Positions 28,988 to 37,451 of a DNA stretch of 64,000 nucleotides are shown one piece after another. A program made the translations under genes and the position numbers. Numbering within the stretch: position 1 is the first letter of the stretch; the number at the start of each line of letters is the position of its first letter. The notes under the pieces were generated by a model. That model was not told where the DNA came from. It worked only from the letters and a program-made list of their open reading frames with translations, and searched no databases. This DNA comes from a virus. The DNA lies in IMG/VR virus record IMGVR_UViG_3300020183_000040, positions 21,187-85,186 of that record; one strand, given 5' to 3'.

Positions 28988-29788
28988 ATGTCCGCAACTC
29001 AACCAGCCTCTAAAGCAGAATTGAAGGCATATGCCCTAAGAAGATTGGGGTATCCTGCTATCGACATCAATGTATGTGATGAGCAACTAGATGATCTAAT
29101 TGCAGAAGCAATTAGTCAATGGCAAGAGTTTCACTACGAAGGCAATTATACTGGTCTTGTTAGAATTCAAGTTACTGAAGCAATAAAGACTGCTGCTCTT
29201 CAATCGACTACTAATGGCGCTTGGGAAGAATTAGATAATTATATTGAGATGCCCCCAAACACTTTAGGTATCAACCATGTATATACTACTCTAGGACCAA
29301 GTAGTGTAGTGCCTAATAATATTTTCAATATCAAATATCAGATTTTTCTAAATGATATTTACAATTTTACCCATGGTCAGATTCTTCATTATTTTATGAC
29401 ATCTCAATATCTTGAGACTCTAGACTGGGTAACTAGTTCTTCTCAACATCGAAGAGTGAGATGGACAGTTCATCAAAATAAATTATACCTAGATTTTGAT
29501 TGGAGAGATCTCCAAGTTGGTCAATATATTTTAGTTGAAGCTTCATTTGGAGTTGATCCTGAAGTTTATAATAATGCATATAATAACGAATGGCTGAAGG
29601 GATATACTGAGGCATTGTTCCAACAACAATGGGGGCAAAATCTTAGTAAATACGATGGTATTCAAATGATTGGCGGCGTAACACTCAACGGTCGTCAAAT
29701 TTTAGAAGATGGTAGAAATAAAAAAGAATCCCTAATTCAAGATCTTCATAGTAGATACGAATTACCACCTCTTGATCTAATCGGATGA
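28988..29788 (+). CDS. gp13: Neck protein gp13
   Basis: The protein has 266 residues; T4 gp13 has about 309. The N-terminus (LKAYALRRLGYPAIDINVCD, then DQLDD-like helices ending ISQWQEFHYEG) is the conserved start of gp13 neck proteins. The RRVRWTVHQNKLYLDFDW stretch is typical of cyanophage versions. gp13 joins gp14 to complete the neck after DNA packaging, so heads can bind tails. It is followed by gp14 with a 4-base overlap, in T4 order. Confidence 0.88.
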   Translation: MSATQPASKAELKAYALRRLGYPAIDINVCDEQLDDLIAEAISQWQEFHYEGNYTGLVRIQVTEAIKTAALQSTTNGAWEELDNYIEMPPNTLGINHVYTTLGPSSVVPNNIFNIKYQIFLNDIYNFTHGQILHYFMTSQYLETLDWVTSSSQHRRVRWTVHQNKLYLDFDWRDLQVGQYILVEASFGVDPEVYNNAYNNEWLKGYTEALFQQQWGQNLSKYDGIQMIGGVTLNGRQILEDGRNKKESLIQDLHSRYELPPLDLIG

Positions 29789-30954
29789 CTTACTCAAATA
29801 CTCCACCAAAAAACTGTATTCAGTCAGATTATAACAGTACATGTAGGATCAATATAAATGGTTCTGCTCAGGAGCAGACATTTATAGAAAATCTTATAGT
29901 TGAGAGTATTGAAATTTATGGTCAAGAAATCTATTATATCCCAAGAACTAGAGTAAAAACTGATGACATTCTCAACGAAATTCAAGCAAGTAGTTTCAAT
30001 TCTGCTTACTCCTGTAGAGCCTACGTCAATAATGTTGAAGGATGGGAGGGACAAGGCGAATTACTTAGCAAATTTGGAGTACGTATCGAAGATAAAACGA
30101 CGTTTGTTATTTCCCGCAAAAAATTTACTCAAAAGGTTGACAACAATGTAGCTCTTGCTGTAGAAGGTAGACCAAATGAAGGAGACCTTATCTGGTTCCC
30201 TGTTGCAAAACATTTGTTTGAAATCAAATTTGTAGAGGCAGAAAGACCATTCTATCAACTTGGTAAAGGATATGTTTGGGAAATGCAATGTGAACTATTT
30301 GAATATTCTGATGAGAAGATTGATACTGGAGTTACTGAAATAGATTCAATTGAAACTGCATTTGCTCATACTATATCACTTATTATGGATCCTGGTGGTA
30401 TTGGTAACTTCACAGTTGGAGAAGAGATTGTTGGTGATGAGTTCCTTGCAAAAGCAACAGCAACAATTACTAGCGGCGCTGTAAGTAGCACAACACTCAG
30501 CGATGGTGGAGAACACTACAATCCAGCAATCCCACCAGCTGTTACATTCTCAGCACCTCCTTCGCCTGGTACACGAGCTACAGGAACTGCAACAGTATCT
30601 GCAAATGGTATTGTAACTGGTATTACGCTAACCAATCCTGGAAGTGGTTACACGTCTGCTCCTACAGTTACGATTGATTACTCACCAAAAGATAACAGGG
30701 CAGAAGTCAAGTCTTGGAATCCAACAACTCGTGCTCTAGAAGTCATCAATAGAACTGGTACATTCACTACTGCTGAAACAATTACTGGTCTTACATCTAA
30801 CGCAAAATGGAGTCCATATTCTTATAACACACTAAATAATACAAACAGTACTTATGATAAGAACTCTGAGTATGAAATTGCCGATGATAGTATCATCGAT
30901 TTTACAGAAACAAATCCTTTTGGAAGTGTTGGATCTACTAGCGGTACATTCTGA
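29785..30954 (+). CDS. gp14: Neck protein gp14
   Basis: The protein has 389 residues; T4 gp14 has 256. The first 190 residues (TFIENLIVESIEIYGQEIYY, DDILNE, FVISRKKF, PNEGDLIWFPV, FEIKFVE) match gp14. The C-terminal half carries extra beta-modules: GEEIVGDEFLAKATA, GEHYNPAIPPAVTF, GSGYTSAPTVTIDY and SWNPTTRALEVINRTG. The T4-like end (DDSIIDFTETNPFG) follows. The insert is of the same kind as in gp8 and gp18. It works with gp13 in head completion and shares its start and stop codons with its neighbours. Confidence 0.88.
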   Translation: MTYSNTPPKNCIQSDYNSTCRININGSAQEQTFIENLIVESIEIYGQEIYYIPRTRVKTDDILNEIQASSFNSAYSCRAYVNNVEGWEGQGELLSKFGVRIEDKTTFVISRKKFTQKVDNNVALAVEGRPNEGDLIWFPVAKHLFEIKFVEAERPFYQLGKGYVWEMQCELFEYSDEKIDTGVTEIDSIETAFAHTISLIMDPGGIGNFTVGEEIVGDEFLAKATATITSGAVSSTTLSDGGEHYNPAIPPAVTFSAPPSPGTRATGTATVSANGIVTGITLTNPGSGYTSAPTVTIDYSPKDNRAEVKSWNPTTRALEVINRTGTFTTAETITGLTSNAKWSPYSYNTLNNTNSTYDKNSEYEIADDSIIDFTETNPFGSVGSTSGTF

Positions 30955-31787
30955 TGTTAGGAAATTATTTTTATCATTCAATTATTCGTAAAACAGTTGT
31001 TGCTTTTGGAACACTATTCAACAACATTGAAATTCGTCGTCAAAACGAAGTTATGAAAGTGCCGCTTGCTTATGGACCTACAGATAAGTTTTTGGCAAGA
31101 TTGAATCAAAATCCAGATCCTACTAATAAAAGAGTTCAAATTACTCTGCCAAGAATTTCGTTTGAAATGACAAACATTGATTATGATCCTTCTAGAAAAG
31201 TAGCACCAACAAATAAAATAAAAATTCCAAATGCAGATGATGATTCTAAGACTGCATACATGCCAGTTCCATATAATCTAGAATTTGAATTAGGTATTAT
31301 TGCAAAATCTCAAGATGATTCTTTACAAATCATTGAACAAATTCTCCCATACTTTCAACCACATTTCAATCTCAGTATCAAATTGATTGAGGATATCAAT
31401 GAGATTCGTGATATTCCAATTACACTCAATAATATTAGTTACGAAGATAGTTATGAAGGAGAGTTTGCTACTCGCAGAGCTCTAATTTATACTCTGAAAT
31501 TTACTGCAAAGACATATCTTTATGGTCCTGTTATCGATGCTCCAACTATCAAGAAAGCAATCGTTGATAGTTACACATCTATGGAGCAAATAACTGCTCC
31601 TCGTGTCACCAGATATACAGTTACTCCAAAGGCAAAGGTTGATTATAATAACGATGGATCTATAAATGCTTCTGATGATCCATTTACAGATCCAGATGAT
31701 GATTTTGGATTCAACGAATTATTTGCAACGTTCCAAGACAATAAAAAACGTAATCCAGTGACAGGATCTGATGAGGATATCCCATGA
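30954..31787 (+). CDS. gp15: Tail terminator / sheath stabiliser gp15
   Basis: The 277-residue protein is close to T4 gp15 (272). Matches include the start (NYFYHSIIRKTVVAFGTLFN versus FGYFYNSSFRRYATLMGDLF) and IIEQILPYFQPHFNLSIKL, which is nearly identical to the T4 QIVEQILPYFQPHFN line. gp15 forms the hexameric cap that ends tail assembly and contacts the neck. It overlaps gp14 by one base and gp16 by four. Confidence 0.92.
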   Translation: MLGNYFYHSIIRKTVVAFGTLFNNIEIRRQNEVMKVPLAYGPTDKFLARLNQNPDPTNKRVQITLPRISFEMTNIDYDPSRKVAPTNKIKIPNADDDSKTAYMPVPYNLEFELGIIAKSQDDSLQIIEQILPYFQPHFNLSIKLIEDINEIRDIPITLNNISYEDSYEGEFATRRALIYTLKFTAKTYLYGPVIDAPTIKKAIVDSYTSMEQITAPRVTRYTVTPKAKVDYNNDGSINASDDPFTDPDDDFGFNELFATFQDNKKRNPVTGSDEDIP

Positions 31788-32212
31788 CTACATTTGATGG
31801 ACTAAATGATGTGTTTGGAACAGAACCAACAGAAGTAAAAAAATATGAAGATCAAAAAATGATTGTGAAAAAAAGTGAGCATGTTGATGTTCGCCAAGAC
31901 TATGAAATCACTCGTGCTCAACTACATAATCTTGTTATGAAAGGGCAGGAGGCTGTTGATGGGATACTTGATGTAGCGCGGTCATCAGATCATCCTCGTG
32001 CTTATGAAGTTGCTGGTCAACTTATCAAAAGTGTTGGAGATGTAGCTGATAAACTTTTAGATCTTCAGAAAAAAATGAAAGATCTTGATGATGAACCAAA
32101 GAAAGGTCCAAGCAATGTAACTAATGCCCTGTTTGTCGGTAGCACTGCAGAATTGCAAAAGCTACTAAAACAGCAAAATAGAATAAATAATACAGAACAA
32201 GAAGGCGTCTAA
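31784..32212 (+). CDS. gp16: Terminase small subunit gp16
   Basis: The protein has 142 residues; T4 gp16 has 164. The helical core (HNLVMKGQEAVDGILDVARS, DHPRAYEVAGQLIKSVGDVA) and the C-terminal NALFVGSTAELQKLLK line match T4 gp16 (VFMGSPTELMDEI). It regulates the gp17 motor and helps start packaging. Unlike T4, its partner gp17 is 3.5 kb away, separated by a putative head protein, small membrane genes and a nuclease. Confidence 0.88.
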   Translation: MTTFDGLNDVFGTEPTEVKKYEDQKMIVKKSEHVDVRQDYEITRAQLHNLVMKGQEAVDGILDVARSSDHPRAYEVAGQLIKSVGDVADKLLDLQKKMKDLDDEPKKGPSNVTNALFVGSTAELQKLLKQQNRINNTEQEGV

Positions 32213-32214
32213 TC

Positions 32215-32490
32215 ATGTCAAGAAGAATTATTGTGCAAAATAGTGAGGTAACTCTCAGTACAGCTACTAATCTAAGTAAGGCAAGATTGGTAAGAGTGTT
32301 GAACGATACCGCTGCAAGCATTGTTCTAACGATTGATGATGCTGCACAGGCAGCTGCTAGAGAAGATTACGATACAAAAGGTTCTAGAACTATTACAGTT
32401 GGATCACTAGAAACTATCTATCTTGAGAAAGAACCATTGGAAACTATCAGTGGTTCTGGACTAAAATGTACAGCAATTGCAAGACAATGA
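32215..32490 (+). CDS. Hypothetical small beta protein
   Basis: This 91-residue protein (MSRRIIVQNSEVTLSTATN...) is rich in Thr, Val and Ala, with a predicted beta pattern. It contains IDDAAQAAAREDYDTKGSRT and ends in CTAIARQ. It begins two bases after gp16 and overlaps the following gene by ATGA. The setting in the late head block suggests a virion or assembly role, but I recognise no family. Confidence 0.65.
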   Translation: MSRRIIVQNSEVTLSTATNLSKARLVRVLNDTAASIVLTIDDAAQAAAREDYDTKGSRTITVGSLETIYLEKEPLETISGSGLKCTAIARQ

Positions 32491-33788
32491 AAACATTTTC
32501 CGAGTTTATGGCAGAGGGTAATCCTACCGCTCGTATGCTTCACAAATCAAAAACTCAAGTCACAGGGCACATCTCTGCCGATCGTGGCGATGATGAAAGT
32601 GCAAATCGTACAAAGCGCAAATCACTTGAGAAAGATCTAAAGAAGCATGGTATTGGGCATCAGAAGGGTGTAGGTGAATACAAATATTCTTCTGGTGAGG
32701 GCACTGGTAGAGAGGTTTCCTATCAAACATCTAAACCAGATAAAATGTCTAAGCGTAGATTTGGAAAGGTAATGCGTCGTCTTGGTCGTAAGCATGGTCA
32801 AGAATCTGTTATCACAAAAGATTCCAACAAACCTGCTAAACTACATTATACTGATAAAGGATCTAAATCAACATCTGACACTATTGGTCATAGTAAATCA
32901 GGTAAGCACCCAGAAGGATATGGGGAAACTTCGGGCACTAAAGTTCGTGGTTCTAAACTTCCTAAGAAAACCACTAAGTCTGCTTATCACTACGAAGAAT
33001 TTGTTGAAGAGGGATTGAGAAAAAGACTTGCTGCTGGTGCATTAGCTGCCGCAGCTGCAGTTGGATCTGGCGGTGCGGCAAAAGCAGGTCATCATCATGG
33101 TGAGGTTCATGTTCGTCATGGTTCTACTCCTGCAACTGCCACTCATCATTCTGTAGCAAGTGCAGTTGATAAGGCACTTGCAAATAAAGATAGTAGTGGT
33201 GGAAAGGAGTTTCATTCTGCATCTCATGAGAAGGGCAAAACTGGAACAACTGTTCATGGAAAGTATGAGTATTCTGCTTCTGGCGGTTCAGATAATAAAA
33301 AAGCAACAGAGGCTCCTAAACCAAAACGAGGAGAAGATTCTCGTAAACGTGGTAAGCATGATCCGTCAAGGGGGTCAGCGCCAGCAGTTCGTTCTACAAC
33401 ACATAGTCCTGAGCGAGATCGAGCTCAGCATGGTGATCGGGGCAATGGCAATGGTCATCGGAGCAATGGTAGTGGCGGTGACCGTGGCGGCGGATCAACT
33501 TACCGTATGAGCAGTTATATTCCTTCCTTTGGAGACTTCATGTCGGAAGGAGAAGCTTGGACTAGAAAGGAGGGTCAGAATAAAAATGGTGGTCTCAACG
33601 CAGCAGGTCGCGCATCTTACGAAAGAGCAAATCCTGGATCTGATCTCAAGGCACCTTCAAAGAAGGTTGGAAATCCCCGCAGGGCGTCATTCTGTGCCAG
33701 AATGAAAGGAATGCGTAAAAGACAAAAGGATAGTAACAACACTGGCGAGGACCGTCTATCGAAATCGCTTCGTGCGTGGAATTGTTGA
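32487..33788 (+). CDS. Very basic candidate internal head protein with three capsid-targeting-like motifs
   Basis: The start at 32487 (ATGA overlap) gives a 433-residue protein beginning MKTFSEFMAEG. That resembles the T4 capsid-targeting peptide of internal head proteins, which gp21 cuts after Glu. Similar lines recur inside: YEEFVEEG (about residue 170) and FGDFMSEG (about 345). Between them are Lys/Arg/Gly/His-rich low-complexity segments and an Ala-rich stretch (RKRLAAGALAAAAAVG) that looks like a signal-peptide core. The last 80 residues (GRASYERANPGSDL, RRASFCARMKGMRKR, SKSLRAWNC) fit the DUF6321 family of phage proteins. DNA-associated packaging in the head is inferred. Confidence 0.75.
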   Translation: MKTFSEFMAEGNPTARMLHKSKTQVTGHISADRGDDESANRTKRKSLEKDLKKHGIGHQKGVGEYKYSSGEGTGREVSYQTSKPDKMSKRRFGKVMRRLGRKHGQESVITKDSNKPAKLHYTDKGSKSTSDTIGHSKSGKHPEGYGETSGTKVRGSKLPKKTTKSAYHYEEFVEEGLRKRLAAGALAAAAAVGSGGAAKAGHHHGEVHVRHGSTPATATHHSVASAVDKALANKDSSGGKEFHSASHEKGKTGTTVHGKYEYSASGGSDNKKATEAPKPKRGEDSRKRGKHDPSRGSAPAVRSTTHSPERDRAQHGDRGNGNGHRSNGSGGDRGGGSTYRMSSYIPSFGDFMSEGEAWTRKEGQNKNGGLNAAGRASYERANPGSDLKAPSKKVGNPRRASFCARMKGMRKRQKDSNNTGEDRLSKSLRAWNC

Positions 33789-33867
33789 TGAGCAATATTT
33801 ATCAGTAAGTAAACACATACTTATCAAATTAGAACTTATTGTAACAATTTTTTTTGGTAAATAGTAG

Positions 33868-33873
33868 TATAAT
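33868..33873 (+). promoter_or_regulatory. Possible -10 element, TATAAT
   Basis: A perfect TATAAT lies 24 bases before the first gene of the small-protein cluster. No good -35 box sits at 16-18 bp; TTGTAA is 23 bp away. It could be a weak or activator-dependent promoter. Confidence 0.3.
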
Positions 33874-33897
33874 TTTGTAGCAACTTGATACTTCCTT

Positions 33898-34116
33898 ATG
33901 GTAACGTACTACTGCACAGTAATAACACTCATTGCGATGATCTGGCTCTGGGGTCTAGACGGCACAGAAAGATTATTCCTATATGTAGATTTTCAAATTA
34001 GATATTTTGGTCTAAAAATGAGATTGTGGAAAAGAGCGCGAAGGTTAGAAAAGGAACTTTCTATTCCACAAACATCATTTATAAAATTCTTAGAGGACTA
34101 TAATAATGGAAAATAA
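33898..34116 (+). CDS. Small membrane protein
   Basis: This 72-residue protein has one N-terminal transmembrane helix (about residues 5-22, CTVITLIAMIWLWG). A strongly basic segment (KMRLWKRARRLEKEL) and a short polar end follow. It is the first of eight consecutive small genes between the two terminase genes and overlaps the next by 11 bases. Family and function unknown. Confidence 0.65.
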   Translation: MVTYYCTVITLIAMIWLWGLDGTERLFLYVDFQIRYFGLKMRLWKRARRLEKELSIPQTSFIKFLEDYNNGK

Positions 34117-34357
34117 AGAACTGTCCGATCTATCAATTGATAGACAGGAATGTTTGAGATGTGGAGCAATCTGGTTGAATGGTCAGCATTATTGGTCTGG
34201 CACTGGTAAGTTGGGAGATCCTCATGATCTTGCTGGATTAGTTTGTAATATGGTCAACGATAAAAATTGTATAAATCCTTGTAAAGGATCTACAAGTGGA
34301 GTAACATGGGTAGATCGTTGGCAAAAATTGGAGAAACTTGAGTGGCCCACAGAATGA
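34106..34357 (+). CDS. Small Cys-containing protein
   Basis: This 83-residue soluble protein has CLRCG (residues 16-20) and a later C-x6-C-x3-C group (VCNMVNDKNCINPCKG) that could form a zinc site. The segment LNGQHYWSGTGKLGDPHDLA is distinctive and recurs, from memory, in other marine phages. It overlaps both neighbours. Function unknown. Confidence 0.65.
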   Translation: MENKELSDLSIDRQECLRCGAIWLNGQHYWSGTGKLGDPHDLAGLVCNMVNDKNCINPCKGSTSGVTWVDRWQKLEKLEWPTE

Positions 34358-34560
34358 ATCAAATACATCCAGAACATCATGTTACTCACAAAGAATGTCA
34401 GGAGATGATTGATGCTGCTATTAGAAAGCATAATAGAAATGCATCAATCATCTCCATGTTCGTCGGTTGGTTTGTCCTTGCTTTATTTGCTGAAGGACTC
34501 CTAAGACTTATAGGCGTTATTCCACCACTACTACCATGGCTCAACATTACCCTGAAATAA
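34354..34560 (+). CDS. Small membrane protein, His-rich N-terminus
   Basis: The start at 34354 uses an ATGA overlap with the preceding stop and gives 68 residues. The N-terminus is His-rich (MNQIHPEHHVTHKEC). Residues about 33-60 are hydrophobic (IISMFVGWFVLALFAEGLLR), one or two membrane passes. Hydrophobic end with basic flank is compatible with a holin-like or host-membrane protein, but there is no family match to support either. Confidence 0.6.
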   Translation: MNQIHPEHHVTHKECQEMIDAAIRKHNRNASIISMFVGWFVLALFAEGLLRLIGVIPPLLPWLNITLK

Positions 34561-34727
34561 TTGGGGTCTCACTCTTACTAATATTTCTTGCTACAATGAC
34601 CTATCATGGGATCATGATTCACAAAGGTTTGCGTGGATATAGAAATCATGCAAGGGAAGAACACGAATCTGAGCAGATGCGTCGAAGAATCGAAGACCTA
34701 ATGAATGAAAAAATACATTCGAAATAA
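34536..34727 (+). CDS. Small membrane protein
   Basis: This 63-residue protein has an N-terminal membrane helix (IIGVSLLLIFLATMTYHGIM) followed by a charged helix (HAREEHESEQMRRRIEDLMN), an N-out/C-in shape. It overlaps the upstream gene by 25 bases. Function unknown. Confidence 0.6.
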   Translation: MAQHYPEIIGVSLLLIFLATMTYHGIMIHKGLRGYRNHAREEHESEQMRRRIEDLMNEKIHSK

Positions 34728-34732
34728 ATATC

Positions 34733-34861
34733 ATGCCAAGTAATTTTCCGTGGGGTGTAATTGCTATCCTTAGTGTGGGACTGAGTTTCACTCTATATGT
34801 GATCGTATATATACTTCGTATTGCATATTTGGAGATGCAAGATGGCAAAAAGCCCAAATAA
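34733..34861 (+). CDS. Very small membrane protein (42 aa)
   Basis: ATG at 34733 opens a 42-residue frame beginning MPSNFPWGVIAILSVG. Residues 7-32 form a long hydrophobic helix, and the end is polar (QDGKKPK). It overlaps the next gene by 20 bases. The tight packing and the membrane helix, like its neighbours, support it as a gene. Function unknown. Confidence 0.5.
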   Translation: MPSNFPWGVIAILSVGLSFTLYVIVYILRIAYLEMQDGKKPK

Positions 34862-34958
34862 AGGTAAGAAAGGTTCTCCTGGAGGACAAAAAAATTCCAA
34901 GCAAAATCAGGGAAATGCCACAGCTAGAAAAGCAAAAAACGGTGGTAAAAAGAAATGA
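34842..34958 (+). CDS. Very small Lys/Gly/Asn-rich basic protein (38 aa)
   Basis: ATG at 34842 opens a 38-residue frame starting MAKSPNKGKKGSPGGQ with no hydrophobic residues; about one third is Lys or Arg. It may bind nucleic acid. It shares an ATGA with the following gene, which supports translation. Confidence 0.5.
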   Translation: MAKSPNKGKKGSPGGQKNSKQNQGNATARKAKNGGKKK

Positions 34959-35167
34959 AGAACCTAGCAATCATTCTGTCAGCAACAAGTCTGGCAGTTA
35001 GTGGAGCATTGTGTTATGGTGCTTACGTAACCTATCAGAAAGCACAGAAGATTCTGGACAATCCAGAGGCGTTTGTCGGTGCTGTTGTGGAGAAACAAGT
35101 CAATAAAGCATTTGAGAAACTACCTATTCCCAAACTAAATACTAAAGAGTTTAGGTTGCCTTTCTAA
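34955..35167 (+). CDS. Small exported or membrane-anchored protein
   Basis: This 70-residue protein has a hydrophobic N-terminus (LAIILSATSLAVSGALCYGA), either a signal peptide or a membrane anchor with a Cys. A helical polar domain (YQKAQKILDNPEAFVGAVVE) follows and the protein ends in RLPF. Overlaps at both ends place it in the coupled run of small genes. Function unknown. Confidence 0.6.
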   Translation: MKNLAIILSATSLAVSGALCYGAYVTYQKAQKILDNPEAFVGAVVEKQVNKAFEKLPIPKLNTKEFRLPF

Positions 35168-35322
35168 TGAATTATATTGCATTCTTGGTTATTGGATTGG
35201 TAGAAATCGGTCCTAATGTATGTAAAGTTGATTACATGCGTTATGTTGATGTGCAATCCTTTACGATGCCTTGCGATCATATTCAAAAAATTACAAAAGC
35301 TCCAGTGGATAGATCGATATGA
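35167..35322 (+). CDS. Small hypothetical protein (51 aa)
   Basis: The ATG uses the last base of the previous stop (TAATG) and the stop overlaps the nuclease start (ATGA). The 51-residue product starts MNYIAFLVIGLVEIGPNV and has two Cys residues (VCK, MPCDH), as in small periplasmic proteins. Family unknown. Confidence 0.55.
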   Translation: MNYIAFLVIGLVEIGPNVCKVDYMRYVDVQSFTMPCDHIQKITKAPVDRSI

Positions 35323-35723
35323 AAGACCCCTATATCTACAGAATCCGTTCAATTGCAAAGGTGGTAGATGGCGACACTATTGACGCTAACATTGATCTCG
35401 GTTTTGATATCTCTCTCAATAAGCGAATTCGCCTTGCGGGCATTGACACGCCTGAGAGCAGGACAAAAGACGAATACGAAAAGAAACTCGGACTCGAATC
35501 GAAAGAGTGGTTGAAGAAGCATCTGGAGGGATCTAAAGATATTCTTATCAAGACTGAACTTCCAGATAGCACAGAGAAGTATGGTCGTATCATCGGACAC
35601 TTGTATATCAACGGTGAAGAAATATCAGTCAATAATAAAATGATCAACGAAGGATACGCCTGGGAATATGACGGTGGTACAAAACAAAAAGATTTTTGGT
35701 CTCTTCTAAGTAAAAGAAAGTGA
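35319..35723 (+). CDS. Staphylococcal-nuclease-type thermonuclease
   Basis: This 134-residue protein is a complete SNase (TNase) domain. KVVDGDTIDA and RLAGIDTPES supply the Asp, Thr and Glu ligands and the first catalytic Arg. EKYGRIIGHL supplies the second catalytic Arg. The INEGYAWEYDGG end is typical. SNases cut DNA and RNA with calcium. There is no signal peptide, so it would act in the cytoplasm, perhaps on host nucleic acid or in packaging. It sits just before large terminase. Confidence 0.9.
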   Translation: MKDPYIYRIRSIAKVVDGDTIDANIDLGFDISLNKRIRLAGIDTPESRTKDEYEKKLGLESKEWLKKHLEGSKDILIKTELPDSTEKYGRIIGHLYINGEEISVNNKMINEGYAWEYDGGTKQKDFWSLLSKRK

Positions 35724-35730
35724 AAAAATT

Positions 35731-37386
35731 ATGTCAGCAAGTGATTCGATATATCTTGGTAATCCAAATCTAAAGAGGGCAAATATTACTCAGGAATTTA
35801 CTAATGAACAAATTAGTGAATTTGCTAGGTGTTACAATGATCCTGTATATTTTATTAGAAAATATGTAAAGATTGTTTCTCTTGATGAAGGTCTTGTTCC
35901 TTTTGACATGTATGATTTCCAGCAAGAAATGGTATGGAAATTTCATAACAACAGATTCAATATTGCTAAACTTCCTAGACAGTCTGGTAAATCTACGATT
36001 GTAACATCATACCTTTTGTGGTATGTCATTTTCAATGACAACGTAAACGTTGCAATTCTTGCAAACAAAGCAGCTACTTCTCGTGAGATGTTGCAGCGTC
36101 TACAAAGATCATATGAAAATTTACCTAAGTGGTTGCAGCAGGGTATCGTTCAGTGGAACCGAGGAAGTATTGAACTAGAAAATGGTTCTAAAATCATGGC
36201 AGCATCGACCTCTAGTTCTGCTGTCCGAGGTATGTCATTCAACATCATCTTCCTAGACGAGTTTGCGTTTGTTCCAAACCACATCGCAGATGAATTCTTT
36301 AGTTCTGTATATCCTACCATTTCTTCTGGTCAGAAAACAAAAGTTATTATTATTTCTACCCCAAAGGGTATGAACATGTTCTATAAACTTTGGCATGATG
36401 CTGAACGTAATAAGAACGAATATGTAACTACAGAAGTTCATTGGACAGAAGTTCCTGGTAGAGACGCTACTTGGAAAGCACAGACTATTGCTAACACTTC
36501 AGAATCTCAATTCCGTGTTGAATTCGAGTGTGAATTTTTAGGATCTGTCGATACACTAATTTCTCCATCTAAACTTAGAACTCTAGTTTATGATGAACCG
36601 ATTACTCAAAATAAAGGGTTATCTGTATACCATGGATCACAACCAGAACATAATTATACTATTTGTGTTGACGTTGCAAGGGGTGTAGCAAATGATTACT
36701 CAGCATTTACCGTTATTGATACTACTACTATCCCATACAAATTAGTCGCAAAGTATAGGAACAATGAAATCAAACCTATTATCTTCCCAAATATTATTGT
36801 TGACGTTGCTAAAAATTACAATCATGCATACATCCTTGTTGAAGTCAATGATGTTGGCGGGCAAGTAGCAGATATTATTCAATATGATTTAGAGTACGAA
36901 AACCTCCTAATGGCATCAATGCGAGGACGAGCTGGTCAAATTGTTGGTCAGGGATTCTCTGGTAAAAAAACCCAAATGGGGGTAAAAATGTCATCTGCTG
37001 TGAAAAAAGTTGGTTGCCATAATCTTAGAGCACTGATCGAAGAAGATAAACTAATAGTAAATGACTATGATATTATTTCAGAACTTACTACATTTATTGA
37101 AAAGGGTCAGACATTTCAGGCAGAAGAAGGATGTAATGATGACCTTGCTATGTGCTTGGTAATTTTTTCTTGGTTGGCTCTACAACCTTACTTCAAAGAG
37201 ATGCATGACGATGATGTTCGTCAGAGAATTTACGAGGATCAAAGAGAAGCAATTGAAGAAGATATGGCACCGTTTGGGTTTATGGATGACGGATTGAGTT
37301 CAAATCAATTTGTTGATGCAGAGGGAGAAGTGTGGCATACCGATGAATACGGTGATAAAGCGTATATGTGGGAGTATCTTAGTTGA
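35731..37386 (+). CDS. gp17: Terminase large subunit gp17
   Basis: The protein has 551 residues; T4 gp17 has 610. The ATPase domain has LPRQSGKST (Walker A, residues 81-89), IIFLDEF (Walker B, Asp176-Glu177) and the STPKGM coupling motif. The C-terminal RNase H-fold nuclease has CVDVARG, VEVNDVG and a late Asp (NDDLAM). gp17 forms the motor on the portal that pumps and cuts DNA. Shorter N-terminus than T4 is normal for cyanophage versions. Confidence 0.96.
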   Translation: MSASDSIYLGNPNLKRANITQEFTNEQISEFARCYNDPVYFIRKYVKIVSLDEGLVPFDMYDFQQEMVWKFHNNRFNIAKLPRQSGKSTIVTSYLLWYVIFNDNVNVAILANKAATSREMLQRLQRSYENLPKWLQQGIVQWNRGSIELENGSKIMAASTSSSAVRGMSFNIIFLDEFAFVPNHIADEFFSSVYPTISSGQKTKVIIISTPKGMNMFYKLWHDAERNKNEYVTTEVHWTEVPGRDATWKAQTIANTSESQFRVEFECEFLGSVDTLISPSKLRTLVYDEPITQNKGLSVYHGSQPEHNYTICVDVARGVANDYSAFTVIDTTTIPYKLVAKYRNNEIKPIIFPNIIVDVAKNYNHAYILVEVNDVGGQVADIIQYDLEYENLLMASMRGRAGQIVGQGFSGKKTQMGVKMSSAVKKVGCHNLRALIEEDKLIVNDYDIISELTTFIEKGQTFQAEEGCNDDLAMCLVIFSWLALQPYFKEMHDDDVRQRIYEDQREAIEEDMAPFGFMDDGLSSNQFVDAEGEVWHTDEYGDKAYMWEYLS

Positions 37387-37404
37387 TTTTGAAAAATTCC
37401 AATT

Positions 37405-37412
37405 TATAAATA
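37405..37412 (+). promoter_or_regulatory. Late promoter, TATAAATA
   Basis: Exact late box 39 bases upstream of the sheath gene, in the gap after large terminase. Confidence 0.75.
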
Positions 37413-37451
37413 TTTCTAGAAACTGTAAAGATTCTTCTAGGAGTATTAGAC

